A DNA stretch of 64,000 nt, from positions 1 to 64,000 of the forward strand of contig JAYSQZ010000035.1 in NCBI GenBank assembly GCA_043721315.1, written 5' to 3'. Under the pieces are notes generated by a model. That model ran no database searches. It saw only the letters and a program-made list of their open reading frames with translations, and was not told the DNA's origin. Positions 18,180 through 25,628 of this stretch are shown here, one piece after another. The position numbers and the translations under genes are program-made. This stretch comes from Elstera sp043721315. Its GTDB lineage: Bacteria > Pseudomonadota > Alphaproteobacteria > Elsterales > Elsteraceae. Positions within the stretch are counted from its first letter, which is position 1, and each line of letters opens with the position of its first letter.

Positions 18180-18510
18180 CGGTCGAAGCCCCTTATTCTA
18201 AAGGCCCGCGAGGGGTTAAAAACCGCCGCATCGCCATCGCTCAAGGGGCAACACTTGAGAAGAGGCGCGACCATAACATATGGCTTGGGAAGGTCAAACG
18301 CTGCAGCACCTTGGCGTTTGCAAGGGTGCTATCCTCGCCGAGGTATAACCTTTCAACATCATGTCGGAATAATTAACTCTGAGAAATTTACTCGAACCGT
18401 CATGTTACAATATTTTCATCAAACCCTATATAATTTTTGTAGAAAGATGATCGCGGTCACACTATAATAATTTGATCTTGTGAATTGCAACATATGGCGA
18501 TATAACCACG
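18180..18510. promoter_or_regulatory. AT-rich divergent regulatory region between rpiB and mucR
   Basis: This 331-base gap has no plausible gene. Its right half (about 18350-18500) is much more AT-rich than the surroundings and holds two TATAAT-like boxes on the plus strand, near 18428-18434 and 18463-18468. It should carry the mucR promoter and, on the other strand, that of rpiB. MucR/Ros proteins are known to bind AT-rich DNA and repress their own genes, which would fit this stretch. Confidence 0.45.
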
Positions 18511-18966
18511 ATGAGTGAAGAAAAGAATACCATTGCATTGCCGCAAGCCACGCTATTAAACCTGACGACTCAGGTGGTAGCGGCTTATGTTGGGCGGAAT
18601 GACGTTCCCCAGGTGCAGATCGCCGATCTGATCCATACGGTGTTTTACACATTGAAGGATATAGCGGCTGAAAAACCTGCTGAGACCGTCGAACCACAGA
18701 AACCAGCCGTTCCAATTAAACGGTCGGTATTTCCAGACTATGTGATCTGTCTGGAAGACGGCAAAAAGCTGAAAATGCTGAAACGGCATCTCCGCACGTC
18801 CTACAACATGACGCCCGATGACTATCGTGCTAAATGGGGTCTTCCGTCCGACTATCCAATGGTCTGTCCTAACTACGCCGAGCAGCGTTCGCAATTTGCC
18901 AAGCAGATCGGCTTGGGACGAACAAGACTTGCCGATGTTGCGCGAGGGCGGCGTAAAAAGGCATAA
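18511..18966 (+). CDS. mucR: MucR/Ros-family zinc-finger transcriptional regulator
   Basis: 151 residues. The N-terminal oligomerisation part (LLNLTTQVVAAYVGRNDVPQVQIADLIHTVFYTL) is typical of MucR. The C-terminal prokaryotic zinc finger reads YVICLEDGKKLKMLKRHL followed by RTSYNMTPDDYRAKWGLPSDYPMVCPNYAE. MucR/Ros proteins are H-NS-like regulators of surface polysaccharide, motility, cell cycle and virulence genes in Alphaproteobacteria. The C-terminus is basic (GRRKKA). Single gene with its own strong terminator. Confidence 0.92.
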   Translation: MSEEKNTIALPQATLLNLTTQVVAAYVGRNDVPQVQIADLIHTVFYTLKDIAAEKPAETVEPQKPAVPIKRSVFPDYVICLEDGKKLKMLKRHLRTSYNMTPDDYRAKWGLPSDYPMVCPNYAEQRSQFAKQIGLGRTRLADVARGRRKKA

Positions 18967-18997
18967 GGCCGTTCTGCATCTTAGATCAGAATGAAAA

Positions 18998-19026
18998 ACG
19001 CGGCCCAAACGAGGCCGCGTTTTTTG
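18998..19026 (+). terminator. Rho-independent terminator of mucR
   Basis: Perfect 8-bp stem ACGCGGCC/GGCCGCGT with a seven-base loop, preceded by AAAA and followed by a run of six T (T at 19020-19025). It starts about 30 bases after the mucR stop. Confidence 0.9.
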
Positions 19027-19095
19027 TGTGTCTAGACAAATGCGCCAGTACTGCTGAAGCACCCCGCAGGAAATATCAGAGCGAAGCACCGCCTA

Positions 19096-19157
19096 GGCGC
19101 GGATGCGCCCGGCCAAGCGCTTGGCGCGTCAAACGCACCTGGCGGCGAGAGCTAAAA
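19096..19157. repeat. Intergenic repeat E2 (second copy of E1 modules, rearranged)
   Basis: Contains module B reversed (19096-19110), module C forward and identical over 18 bases (19117-19134), and module A reversed with one mismatch (19143-19157). All three match the block at 5901-5973. The palindrome CCAAGCGCTTGG lies across B and C. Directly adjoining is the long hairpin 19163-19202. No coding frame is plausible. Confidence 0.55.
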
Positions 19158-19162
19158 TAAAG

Positions 19163-19202
19163 CGAGAGAATCGTGCGTCATAGTTGACGCACGATTCTCT
19201 CG
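19163..19202 (-). terminator. 18-bp perfect hairpin overlapping a stop codon
   Basis: Arms 19163-19180 and 19185-19202 are perfectly complementary with the four-base loop TAGT. On the minus strand the upstream arm encodes the last residues of the 77-residue protein (ERIVRQ), and its TGA lies at the loop edge (19180-19178). A T-rich stretch follows the hairpin on that strand, so it can act as a terminator built into the end of the gene. The stem is unusually long and exact for an ordinary terminator. Confidence 0.7.
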
Positions 19203-19411
19203 GGTAACTCCGCCGATCTAACAAGTAAGCGCTGAAGTTTGTTAGACGCCTGCCGGCTCAGCAGCGCATTGGCGGCGCTGGCCGGGCCGACGATGGAGGC
19301 CTCAATGCCCGTGAGCGGATCAACCGCCGTCGCCTTGGCGTAACTGCCTTGGCGAATAATCTCTATCAAGAAGGACTCTGGCTTCACGGGCATAACCAGG
19401 GGGCTTTCCAA
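19178..19411 (-). CDS. Small conserved protein, DUF6898-like (tentative)
   Basis: 77 residues, no signal peptide or membrane segment. The central part SFLIEIIRQGSYAKATAVDPLTGIEASIVGPASAANALLSRQASNKLQRLL resembles a family of small alphaproteobacterial proteins of unknown function, recognised from memory and not verified. It begins three bases after the stop of the secreted-protein gene upstream, so the two form an operon. Its final codons lie in the 18-bp hairpin. Real-gene status is supported by operon spacing and family-like pattern; function is unknown. Confidence 0.6.
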   Translation of the reverse strand: MESPLVMPVKPESFLIEIIRQGSYAKATAVDPLTGIEASIVGPASAANALLSRQASNKLQRLLVRSAELPERIVRQL

Positions 19412-19414
19412 AAA

Positions 19415-19921
19415 TTAGGGATCAATGGTGCAGACAAGCGTTTTTTGAACGGCCTGCATCACCGGTTCATCCATATAGCGCCCTCCGCAGCGCTGGGTAT
19501 AGTCAGCCACACGGGCATTATAGGTCGTCGTTTGGGCTTGAAGGCTTGGAAAAACCTCCTGCTCCAACCGCGCCTCATCGTCATCGCGCTTTTCCACTAG
19601 GGCGCGGAACGCATCGACCGCTGTTGGATCGTTCACATTCACCGTTGGGCGTTGGGCGTTAAGCGCGGTTGCCTGCGCGGCGGTAGAGAGTCGCAGGGCT
19701 TCATAGGTTGCCTGCGCCGCCCCCAGCGTCTGCCCGCGTTTTTGGACGGACTGATTGAGGCAGAGGCAGGTTGCAATTTCGCGCGGGTCGGTCAGCAGCG
19801 TTCCTGAGCCGGCTGGGGCCGATTGAGCGAAGGCCGATCCCGCGACACCCACGAGCGTAACAGCCAAAATGGCCAAACCGTGCTGAATAGTTCCCATCGC
19901 GCCCATGCCTATGCTCCTCAT
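19415..19921 (-). CDS. Secreted protein of unknown function with four cysteines
   Basis: 168 residues. A signal peptide (through AGSAFA, cleavage before QSAPAG) indicates export to the periplasm. The mature part has CLCLNQSV near residue 52, a charged helical middle (DAFRALVEKRDDDEARLEQEVFP) and C-terminal RCGGRYMDEPVMQAV with a final Cys. The four cysteines could form two disulfides. I do not recognise the family. It leads a two-gene unit with the 77-residue protein and is divergent from corA, with about 135 bases between them. Confidence 0.65.
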   Translation of the reverse strand: MRSIGMGAMGTIQHGLAILAVTLVGVAGSAFAQSAPAGSGTLLTDPREIATCLCLNQSVQKRGQTLGAAQATYEALRLSTAAQATALNAQRPTVNVNDPTAVDAFRALVEKRDDDEARLEQEVFPSLQAQTTTYNARVADYTQRCGGRYMDEPVMQAVQKTLVCTIDP

Positions 19922-20056
19922 GTGTTACTACCAAAATCCGATTTTGTGAGGCATTATTCAATTGCGAATACGGCACGAGAAAGGCATTTTGCGCCCATAC
20001 CCTTGCCGCTTCTTTTTGCAGCGACCTCGACTATCTGCTGCCCCGCGAGGTGCTTT

Positions 20057-21031
20057 ATGCTGACCCTATTTCTCTCCGCCGAAGCGGCCACGCAACGGCT
20101 TCCACTGGGCGAGTTGCCCTCCAATTTGCCGCCCGCCATCTGGTACGATCTGCTGGAACCAACAACGGCGGAAATCCACGCAGTTCAGCGCAGTTTGGGT
20201 ATAGAGCTTCCCAGCCGCGAAGAGATGCAGGAAATCGAAGTTTCCAGCCGCCTGTATGAAGAAGATGGCGCGCTGTTTATGACCGTGTCGATCATGTCGA
20301 AGTTCGATAGCGGCCAGCCCGAAACCAATGCCGTTACCTTCGTGCTCACGCCGAAAGCGCTGGTAACAGTGCGCTATGCCGATCCACTGCCCTTCATTCA
20401 GTTCGCGAACCGCGTTCAACGCAACCCAACGCACTGGACCAGTTCGGATACGCTCTGGACCGGGCTGCTGGAAACGCTGGTGGACCGGGTGGCCGACGTG
20501 CTGGAGCGCATTTCTGCCGATTTGGAGCGCACGGGGCAGCGCGTGTTCGACAGTAAGGACACACGGGGCCGCACGGGGGCGGCGCTGGAAGAGGCGCTGT
20601 CAAAAATCGGTCGCTCCGGGCAGATGGTCTCGGGCATTTCCGAAAGCCTGATGACGCTGAACCGTGCCATTGCCTACGCAGGCAATATCGGCGGCAGTTG
20701 GCTTAGTAAGGATGCGCGCAATACGGTGAAAATGCTCACCCGCGATATTAAGTCTCTGCACGATCACGCGGGGTTTTTGTCGCAGAAAGTGAACTTCCTG
20801 CTCGATGCTACCTTGGGCCTTATCAATATCGAACAGAACGCCATTATTAAAATTTTTACCGTCGCCTCGGTCGCTTTTCTACCGCCGACACTCATCGCCA
20901 GTATCTACGGGATGAATTTTGAACTTCAACCGGAATTGAAGTGGGATTTCGGCTATCCGATGGCGATTATTCTTATGCTGCTGTCGGCCCTCGGCCCCTA
21001 TTATTATTTTAAGCGCAAGGGCTGGATTTAA
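20057..21031 (+). CDS. corA: CorA-family magnesium/cobalt transporter
   Basis: 324 residues from ATG 20057, chosen to match CorA N-termini; the frame is open upstream to 19823 but that part is antisense to the neighbour. A large cytoplasmic domain (about 1-255) with WYDLLEPTTAEI and EIEVSSRLYEEDGALFMTVSIM is followed by a long stalk helix. Two C-terminal membrane helices carry the signature IYGMNFE after the first, the GMN selectivity loop. The C-terminus is basic (FKRKGWI). It forms inner-membrane Mg2+ channels as pentamers. Its stop is one base from the convergent GT2 stop. Confidence 0.92.
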   Translation: MLTLFLSAEAATQRLPLGELPSNLPPAIWYDLLEPTTAEIHAVQRSLGIELPSREEMQEIEVSSRLYEEDGALFMTVSIMSKFDSGQPETNAVTFVLTPKALVTVRYADPLPFIQFANRVQRNPTHWTSSDTLWTGLLETLVDRVADVLERISADLERTGQRVFDSKDTRGRTGAALEEALSKIGRSGQMVSGISESLMTLNRAIAYAGNIGGSWLSKDARNTVKMLTRDIKSLHDHAGFLSQKVNFLLDATLGLINIEQNAIIKIFTVASVAFLPPTLIASIYGMNFELQPELKWDFGYPMAIILMLLSALGPYYYFKRKGWI

Positions 21032-21032
21032 T

Positions 21033-21950
21033 TTAGGGTCTGCGAATCTTACCCGTTGCTTCAAACGCGGCCAGCGTGGCGCGCAGCATCGGCGCGACGG
21101 GCAGCGGCACCTGCGGCGGCAGATACGAGAGGCCGTAGCGCACGAAAGCCGCGACCGGGGCCGTTTGCCGCGCTTCCCGCCGCAGCCATTTCACCGCGCG
21201 CCCCGTCGCCCGATTGAGGGCAAGGCGCTGCATCGCGGCGGGCATCTCCGGGTGATCTGAGACCAGATAAGCGAGCGCCGCATTGAAATCATGGAACATC
21301 TGCCGTTTCTGACTAAGCATGATGCGGCTTTCGTCGGTCGCAGGCCCCTGCCAAACGGGCCGATCCGTTAGCACCACACGCCCGGCGCGGCAGGCGCGCA
21401 ACGATAGCGAATAATCATGCACCCACACGCGCGCATCGCACCCGCCGAAAGCGCGGGCGAAGGCCGTGCCAATCAGCGTGCCGCTCATATTGGAGGGGGC
21501 GTAACGGATCATCGCCCGCAAGGCTTCCTCTGGCACCACCACCCAGGTGGGTGCGGGAATATCTGCCGGAAACACTGGCGCGGCCCCGGTATAGAACCCG
21601 CCCTGGGCAATCACGGCATCGGCGCTATGCGCGTTCAGATCACTCAGCAGCGTAACCGTTGCCGTCGGGGCCAGCAGATCATCCCCATCCAGCAAATGAC
21701 ACAGCGGAAAACGCGCCACCGCAAGCCCGGCGTTGATGGCTTGGCCGGGGCCTTTATCCTCGACGTGCAGCACGCGCAGGCGCGGATCATGGGCCGCCTC
21801 GGCCTCGGCATAGGCCCCAACACCATCGGGCGAGCCGGGATCGACAATGACAATCTCGTAGGTTTCCAGCCCGCACTGGGACCGGATCGCCGCGAGCACG
21901 GCAGGAAGATGGGCGCGCTTGCCGAACGCATTCACAACGTAGGAAATCAT
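21033..21950 (-). CDS. Glycosyltransferase family 2
   Basis: 305 residues, GT-A fold. MISYVVNAFGKRAHLPAVLAAIRSQ opens the nucleotide-sugar domain, EIVIVDPGSPDGVGAYA follows, and CHLLDGDDLLAP supplies the DxD-type metal site (DGDD). The C-terminal half contains LSYLPPQVPLPVAP and may touch the membrane. It probably transfers a sugar to a surface polysaccharide or lipid; donor and acceptor cannot be read. It is convergent with corA and followed upstream by the yqaA-like gene on the same strand, 78 bases away. Confidence 0.82.
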   Translation of the reverse strand: MISYVVNAFGKRAHLPAVLAAIRSQCGLETYEIVIVDPGSPDGVGAYAEAEAAHDPRLRVLHVEDKGPGQAINAGLAVARFPLCHLLDGDDLLAPTATVTLLSDLNAHSADAVIAQGGFYTGAAPVFPADIPAPTWVVVPEEALRAMIRYAPSNMSGTLIGTAFARAFGGCDARVWVHDYSLSLRACRAGRVVLTDRPVWQGPATDESRIMLSQKRQMFHDFNAALAYLVSDHPEMPAAMQRLALNRATGRAVKWLRREARQTAPVAAFVRYGLSYLPPQVPLPVAPMLRATLAAFEATGKIRRP

Positions 21951-22028
21951 AACGCCCTCATACCCGATTTTCGCGCGGGGTACAGGGGGGTTCTTTCGTT
22001 AGGCGACAGCCCTGGCCCATTGAGCGGG

Positions 22029-22472
22029 TTATCCCATCTCCACCCAGGCGAGGGTGATCGCAGTAAGGACTAGATAACGCCCGATCTTTGCGACACTCAC
22101 CAAGAGAAGGAAAACAGCGAAACGCTCCCGCAGCACGCCGGCAACCACGGTTAAGGGATCCCCCAGCACGGGAACCCAACTGAGCAGCAGGGACCATTTT
22201 CCATATTTCCGGTACCAGCGTTGCGCCCGAACCAAGCCCGCCTCGCTCACAGGAAACCAGCGCTTATGCCGAAAACGCTCAATCCAACGACCCAGCAGCC
22301 AGTTAACGATCGAGCCGAGAATATTCCCAGCGCTGGCCACGCCGATCAGGAGCCAGGGGGGATAGTCGGCCAACAGCAGCCCAACCAGCGCCGCTTCCGA
22401 CTGTAAAGGCAGAAGCGTTGCCGCGATGAAAGCGGTCAGAAACAAACCCGCATAGGCCAGACTATCGGACAT
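22029..22472 (-). CDS. YqaA-family (DedA/VTT-related) membrane protein
   Basis: 147 residues with about four hydrophobic segments (7-30, 35-60, 95-115, 122-143). The motif GSIVNWLLGRWIERFRHKRWFPVSEAGLVRAQRWYRKYGKWSLLLSWVPVLGDPLTVVAG matches YqaA, a short relative of DedA/VTT proteins. The GN and PVLGDP turns are typical of the re-entrant loops. DedA relatives are linked to lipid-carrier scrambling or membrane homeostasis; the precise role of YqaA is unknown. It lies 21 bases downstream of the MFS gene on the same strand, so co-transcription is possible. Confidence 0.85.
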   Translation of the reverse strand: MSDSLAYAGLFLTAFIAATLLPLQSEAALVGLLLADYPPWLLIGVASAGNILGSIVNWLLGRWIERFRHKRWFPVSEAGLVRAQRWYRKYGKWSLLLSWVPVLGDPLTVVAGVLRERFAVFLLLVSVAKIGRYLVLTAITLAWVEMG

Positions 22473-22493
22473 CGGGATACTGCCGCCTCAAGC

Positions 22494-23810
22494 CTAACGG
22501 GGCCATTCCGGGTGGTGGCTATCAATCACGAAGGCGTGACGGTGCCGATAGCTCCCCCCCACCGAAACAGCGCCCGCGAGATGTGGGTCATTCCCCATGA
22601 GATCAGGGTGGAAATGCTCGATGTCTTCGGGATCATGGCGTGGCCACAACCTGAGCGCCAGAAGGGTTGCAATCGTTGCTACCCCTGCCAAGGCGAGGAA
22701 GGTGATGGGAATACCCGCCCGCGCGCCCAACCATCCGGCAATCGGATAGGTCATCAACCAGCATCCATGCGACAAGGCGAACTGCGCGGCGAAAAGTGCT
22801 GGTCGGTCCTCAGGATGCGCGGAGCGGCGGAGCAAGCGACCTGCGGGAGTTTGTGCGATGGCGTAGCCCATACCGAGGCTAAACCAAAGCGGCAGCATCA
22901 GCGCGTATTGCGAAACGAATGTTCCGAGAAACAGCCCGACGATCAATAGGCTGGCCCCACTCAGCATCACCGTTCGGTCTGGCAGAGCTTCCAACACACG
23001 CGGCAATAGGAGCGCTGCAAGCATTGATCCCGCCCCGAACGCCGCGAGCGCCAAGGCCGTTGCCCTCTGCCCCAGGCCGAAGCCCGCCTGCACAATCACA
23101 ACGGTATTGACGATCACCATCGCGCTGGCGGCAGCAATCGCCAGATTAAGCGCTAGCAATCCGCGCAGGCGCGGCGTCGCCAAATAAAGACGCAGCCCCT
23201 TTGTTGTCCGCTCATAGATACCGCGCGGCGCACGCGGCTTCGGGTTTGGTAAGGTGACGGAAACAACGAGCGCCGCCGAAACAAGGAACCCGACGACCGT
23301 ACCTGCGAACAATAAATGAAAGCTAATAACCGTAAGGAGTGCCGCCGCCAGTATCGGACTGACTAGGTTTTCGAGATCGTAAGCTAGGCGCGAGAGCGAC
23401 AGGGCTTTCGTATAGTCCTTCTCGTCCGTCAAAATATCAGGAATCGTTGCTTGGAACGCCGGGGTGAACCCTGCCGAGGCCGATTGCAGTATAAAAATTA
23501 ACAGATAGACCTGCCAAATCTCGGTCACGAAGGGCAGCAGCAGGGCAACCCCGGCGCGGACGAGATCGAGGCAAACCAGCATCGCGCGCCGAGGCAGCCT
23601 TTCCGCAAAAGCCGCCGCCACGGGCGCAACCCCGACATACGCGACCATTTTAATGGCAAGAGCCGTGCCCAGAACGGCCCCAGCATCTGCCCCCGCCAGA
23701 TCATAGGCCAGAAGCCCCAGCGCGATGGTTGCAAGCCCAGTACCAACCAGGGCGATCACCTGCGCGAGAAAGAGATGCCGGTAACTTCGGTTCGCTAGAA
23801 CGTCGAGCAT
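22494..23810 (-). CDS. MFS efflux transporter (MFS_3/EntS-like), possible metal exporter
   Basis: 438 residues, about 12 transmembrane segments. SYRHLFLAQVIALVGTGLATIALGLLAYDL is the start of the MFS_3 type, and FAERLPRRAMLVCLDLVRAG is the loop 2-3 motif. A cytoplasmic His-containing tail (RHDPEDIEHFHPDLMGNDPHLAG and RHRHAFVIDSHHPEWPR) carries many histidines, unusual for the family and suggestive of metal binding. The upstream neighbour on the same strand is a CsoR-type metal sensor, so nickel, cobalt or copper export is the best guess. NreB-type nickel exporters are MFS proteins with His-rich tails; that parallel is an inference. Confidence 0.8.
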   Translation of the reverse strand: MLDVLANRSYRHLFLAQVIALVGTGLATIALGLLAYDLAGADAGAVLGTALAIKMVAYVGVAPVAAAFAERLPRRAMLVCLDLVRAGVALLLPFVTEIWQVYLLIFILQSASAGFTPAFQATIPDILTDEKDYTKALSLSRLAYDLENLVSPILAAALLTVISFHLLFAGTVVGFLVSAALVVSVTLPNPKPRAPRGIYERTTKGLRLYLATPRLRGLLALNLAIAAASAMVIVNTVVIVQAGFGLGQRATALALAAFGAGSMLAALLLPRVLEALPDRTVMLSGASLLIVGLFLGTFVSQYALMLPLWFSLGMGYAIAQTPAGRLLRRSAHPEDRPALFAAQFALSHGCWLMTYPIAGWLGARAGIPITFLALAGVATIATLLALRLWPRHDPEDIEHFHPDLMGNDPHLAGAVSVGGSYRHRHAFVIDSHHPEWPR

Positions 23811-23908
23811 ATCGCCTGCCTTCAGTCTAGCAGGATAATGCTAGAAGTGAGCATCTATACATAAGTTGATTCTTGATTAATACAATCATCAAAAAAACCA
23901 TTATTACC

Positions 23909-24187
23909 TCACAGATATTTCGTTATTTCTTTGAACTCATCGACAGTTTGCCGCTTTTCACGCGATAAAGGGCCGACGATATCTTCAAGGCAATGGTCCA
24001 GATGATCTTGGATCAGGGTTTTCTTGGCCTGCCCAACGGCTTTCTCTACAGCGTGGAGTTGCTGGGCAACCTCAAGACAACCACGTCCCGCCTCGATCAT
24101 TTCGGTCACGCCCCGAAGATGGCCTTCGGCGCGCTTGAGCCGCTTGATAATATCAGAATGGGTTGTATGGCGATGCGTCTCATTCAT
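23909..24187 (-). CDS. CsoR/RcnR-family metal-sensing repressor
   Basis: 92 residues from ATG 24187, with AGGA 9 bases upstream. All-helical DUF156 fold: IIKRLKRAEGHLRGVTEMIEAGRGCLEVAQQLHAVEKAVGQAKKTLIQDHLDHCLED. The metal-ligand pattern is Cys in GRGC, His in QDHLDHC and Cys four later. This is the Cys-His-Cys set of CsoR, plus an N-terminal His cluster (THRHTTHS) as in nickel/cobalt sensors of the RcnR/DmeR/InrS group. It therefore may sense Cu(I), Ni or Co. It lies between the MFS exporter (98 bases downstream) and the divergent His-rich/HupE genes, and probably controls both. Confidence 0.88.
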   Translation of the reverse strand: MNETHRHTTHSDIIKRLKRAEGHLRGVTEMIEAGRGCLEVAQQLHAVEKAVGQAKKTLIQDHLDHCLEDIVGPLSREKRQTVDEFKEITKYL

Positions 24188-24198
24188 AATAAAATTCC

Positions 24199-24239
24199 TA
24201 TCCCCCTGGAGAGGATACTGCAAGTGCCTCGTGACACAA
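24199..24239 (-). promoter_or_regulatory. Promoter with overlapping inverted-repeat operator for the metal regulator
   Basis: On the minus strand TTGTGT (24239-24234) and TATCCT (24217-24212) form a -35/-10 pair with 16-base spacing upstream of the CsoR-type gene. The inverted repeat TATCC-N9-GGATA (24199-24217), with a central run of five C, overlaps the -10. AT-flanked G/C tracts of this kind are typical operators of the CsoR/RcnR/FrmR family. Direct evidence of binding is lacking. Confidence 0.5.
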
Positions 24240-24319
24240 TTCCGCCATTCTTATAGGACAAGAGGCGGAATGGTCGCGATGCTGCGGCGTGAATTGAGGC
24301 AGGACGGTTTTTAAGCGGA

Positions 24320-24703
24320 ATGGCGATCTGGCGTTCACTTTCGGGGTTTCGCGGAGCAGGAGCTATTTTAATGGCTCTGGCCGTCGTGCTCTCGTCGCTC
24401 GGTCGCGTCGAAGCACATGACCCTCTATTGCGCTATGGGGCGATGCTTGAGCAGCATGGCACGCTTGACGGGTCTGCCCACAACCATCGCCATGACCACG
24501 AGACCGACAGAGAGCCACACGGCGGCTTGGCGCATAAGCATGGGTTCGTCGATCATTCCCATGACGCGACCGGGGCGCTTGTTAGCCGATTGCCGACGAT
24601 CCCTTTTCCGCCCCAGGCTCACCAACTGGGAATTACCGATTTCCGGCTAACAAGTCAGCCTTTCCAGTTGGATAGACCCCCTAGAGTAATCCTGCACTCG
24701 TGA
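24320..24703 (+). CDS. Secreted histidine-rich protein, possible metal buffer
   Basis: 127 residues with a signal peptide (through GRVEA, cleavage before HD). The mature protein has many His/Asp residues: SAHNHRHDHETDREPHGGLAHKHGFVDHSHD spans about residues 52-82. The C-terminal third is not His-rich and ends PPRVILHS. This composition suggests periplasmic binding of Ni, Co, Cu or Zn. I do not recognise a named family. It is the first gene of the plus-strand cluster with the HupE/UreJ permease and anchor protein, and is divergent from the metal regulator. Confidence 0.7.
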   Translation: MAIWRSLSGFRGAGAILMALAVVLSSLGRVEAHDPLLRYGAMLEQHGTLDGSAHNHRHDHETDREPHGGLAHKHGFVDHSHDATGALVSRLPTIPFPPQAHQLGITDFRLTSQPFQLDRPPRVILHS

Positions 24704-24756
24704 TTCTCGGCTGCTTTCGCAGCGATTTACGAACTCGCATAAAGGATTTCTTTCCT

Positions 24757-25500
24757 ATGACCGGACGCCTGACTTTGATAGGGCGAGCCGAACCTGGGTT
24801 GCATCGCGCAACCAGCTCGTCACTCGCGCTCACTTTACTATCGCTCTTGTGCTTTTTAATCGCCTCAGGGGCTGCTTCTGCTCACGGTGTTACCACCGGC
24901 GATAAGGGTTATATTCAGGAAATCACGGGTGTGAACCTGATTTCCTTCGTTTATCTCGGAGCGAAACACATGATGACCGGCTACGATCATCTGCTTTTCC
25001 TCTTCGGGGTGATATTTTTCCTCTATCGGCTGAAACACATCGGCATTTACGTCAGTCTTTTTGCTTTAGGGCATTCGACGACAATGCTGCTGGGTGTCTA
25101 TCTCAACATCGGCATCAATGGTTACATCATCGACGCGATCATTGGCTTATCGGTCGTGTACAAATCACTCGATAACATGGGGGCTTTTCAGCGCTGGCTG
25201 GGCTTTCAGCCCAATACCAAGATCGCAACGCTGGTTTTCGGGTTGTTTCACGGCCTGGGGCTATCTACCAAAATCATCGAGTATGAAATTTCGCCCGATG
25301 GGTTGCTGCCCAACCTGCTGGCGTTCAACGTCGGGGTTGAGCTGGGGCAGATGCTGGCGCTTGCCGCTATTTTGATCGTCATGAGCTTCTGGCGACGCAC
25401 TGCGAGCTTCTGGCGGCACGCCTATGCCGCCAATACCGTCATGATGACCGCCGGTTTCGTGCTGATCGGCTATCAGCTTGTCGGCTTTGCCGTGTCCTAG
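24757..25500 (+). CDS. HupE/UreJ-family permease (putative metal transporter)
   Basis: 247 residues from ATG 24757, preceded by AAGGA. A GTG at 24700 overlapping the previous stop is an alternative. A signal-like N-terminus ends GAASA, leaving a mature start HGVTTGDKGYIQEITG as in the HupE/UreJ_2 group. About six membrane helices follow, with conserved histidines in GAKHMMTGYDHLLFLFGVIFF, ALGHSTTM and FGLFHGLGLSTKI, likely metal ligands. HupE relatives move nickel for hydrogenase or urease; no such enzymes are nearby, so a role in metal homeostasis with its neighbours is inferred. Confidence 0.85.
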   Translation: MTGRLTLIGRAEPGLHRATSSSLALTLLSLLCFLIASGAASAHGVTTGDKGYIQEITGVNLISFVYLGAKHMMTGYDHLLFLFGVIFFLYRLKHIGIYVSLFALGHSTTMLLGVYLNIGINGYIIDAIIGLSVVYKSLDNMGAFQRWLGFQPNTKIATLVFGLFHGLGLSTKIIEYEISPDGLLPNLLAFNVGVELGQMLALAAILIVMSFWRRTASFWRHAYAANTVMMTAGFVLIGYQLVGFAVS

Positions 25501-25512
25501 GGCAAATCCCGA

Positions 25513-25530
25513 GCAGGTGAAATCACCTGC
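25513..25530. repeat. Short hairpin after the HupE/UreJ gene
   Basis: GCAGGTGA/TCACCTGC is an 8-bp perfect stem with a 2-base loop, 12 bases after the permease stop, within the 128-base gap before the anchor-protein gene. There is no T-run, so it may be an mRNA-stabilising or processing hairpin, or a protein-binding dyad. Confidence 0.4.
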
Positions 25531-25628
25531 GACGACGCATTTGCTAAACAAAACAAAAGATTAGGGCCTTTATCGTGAACGAATGTGAACGAAAAACGCT
25601 CTAATCCGTTTTTCGAGGGAATTTATCC

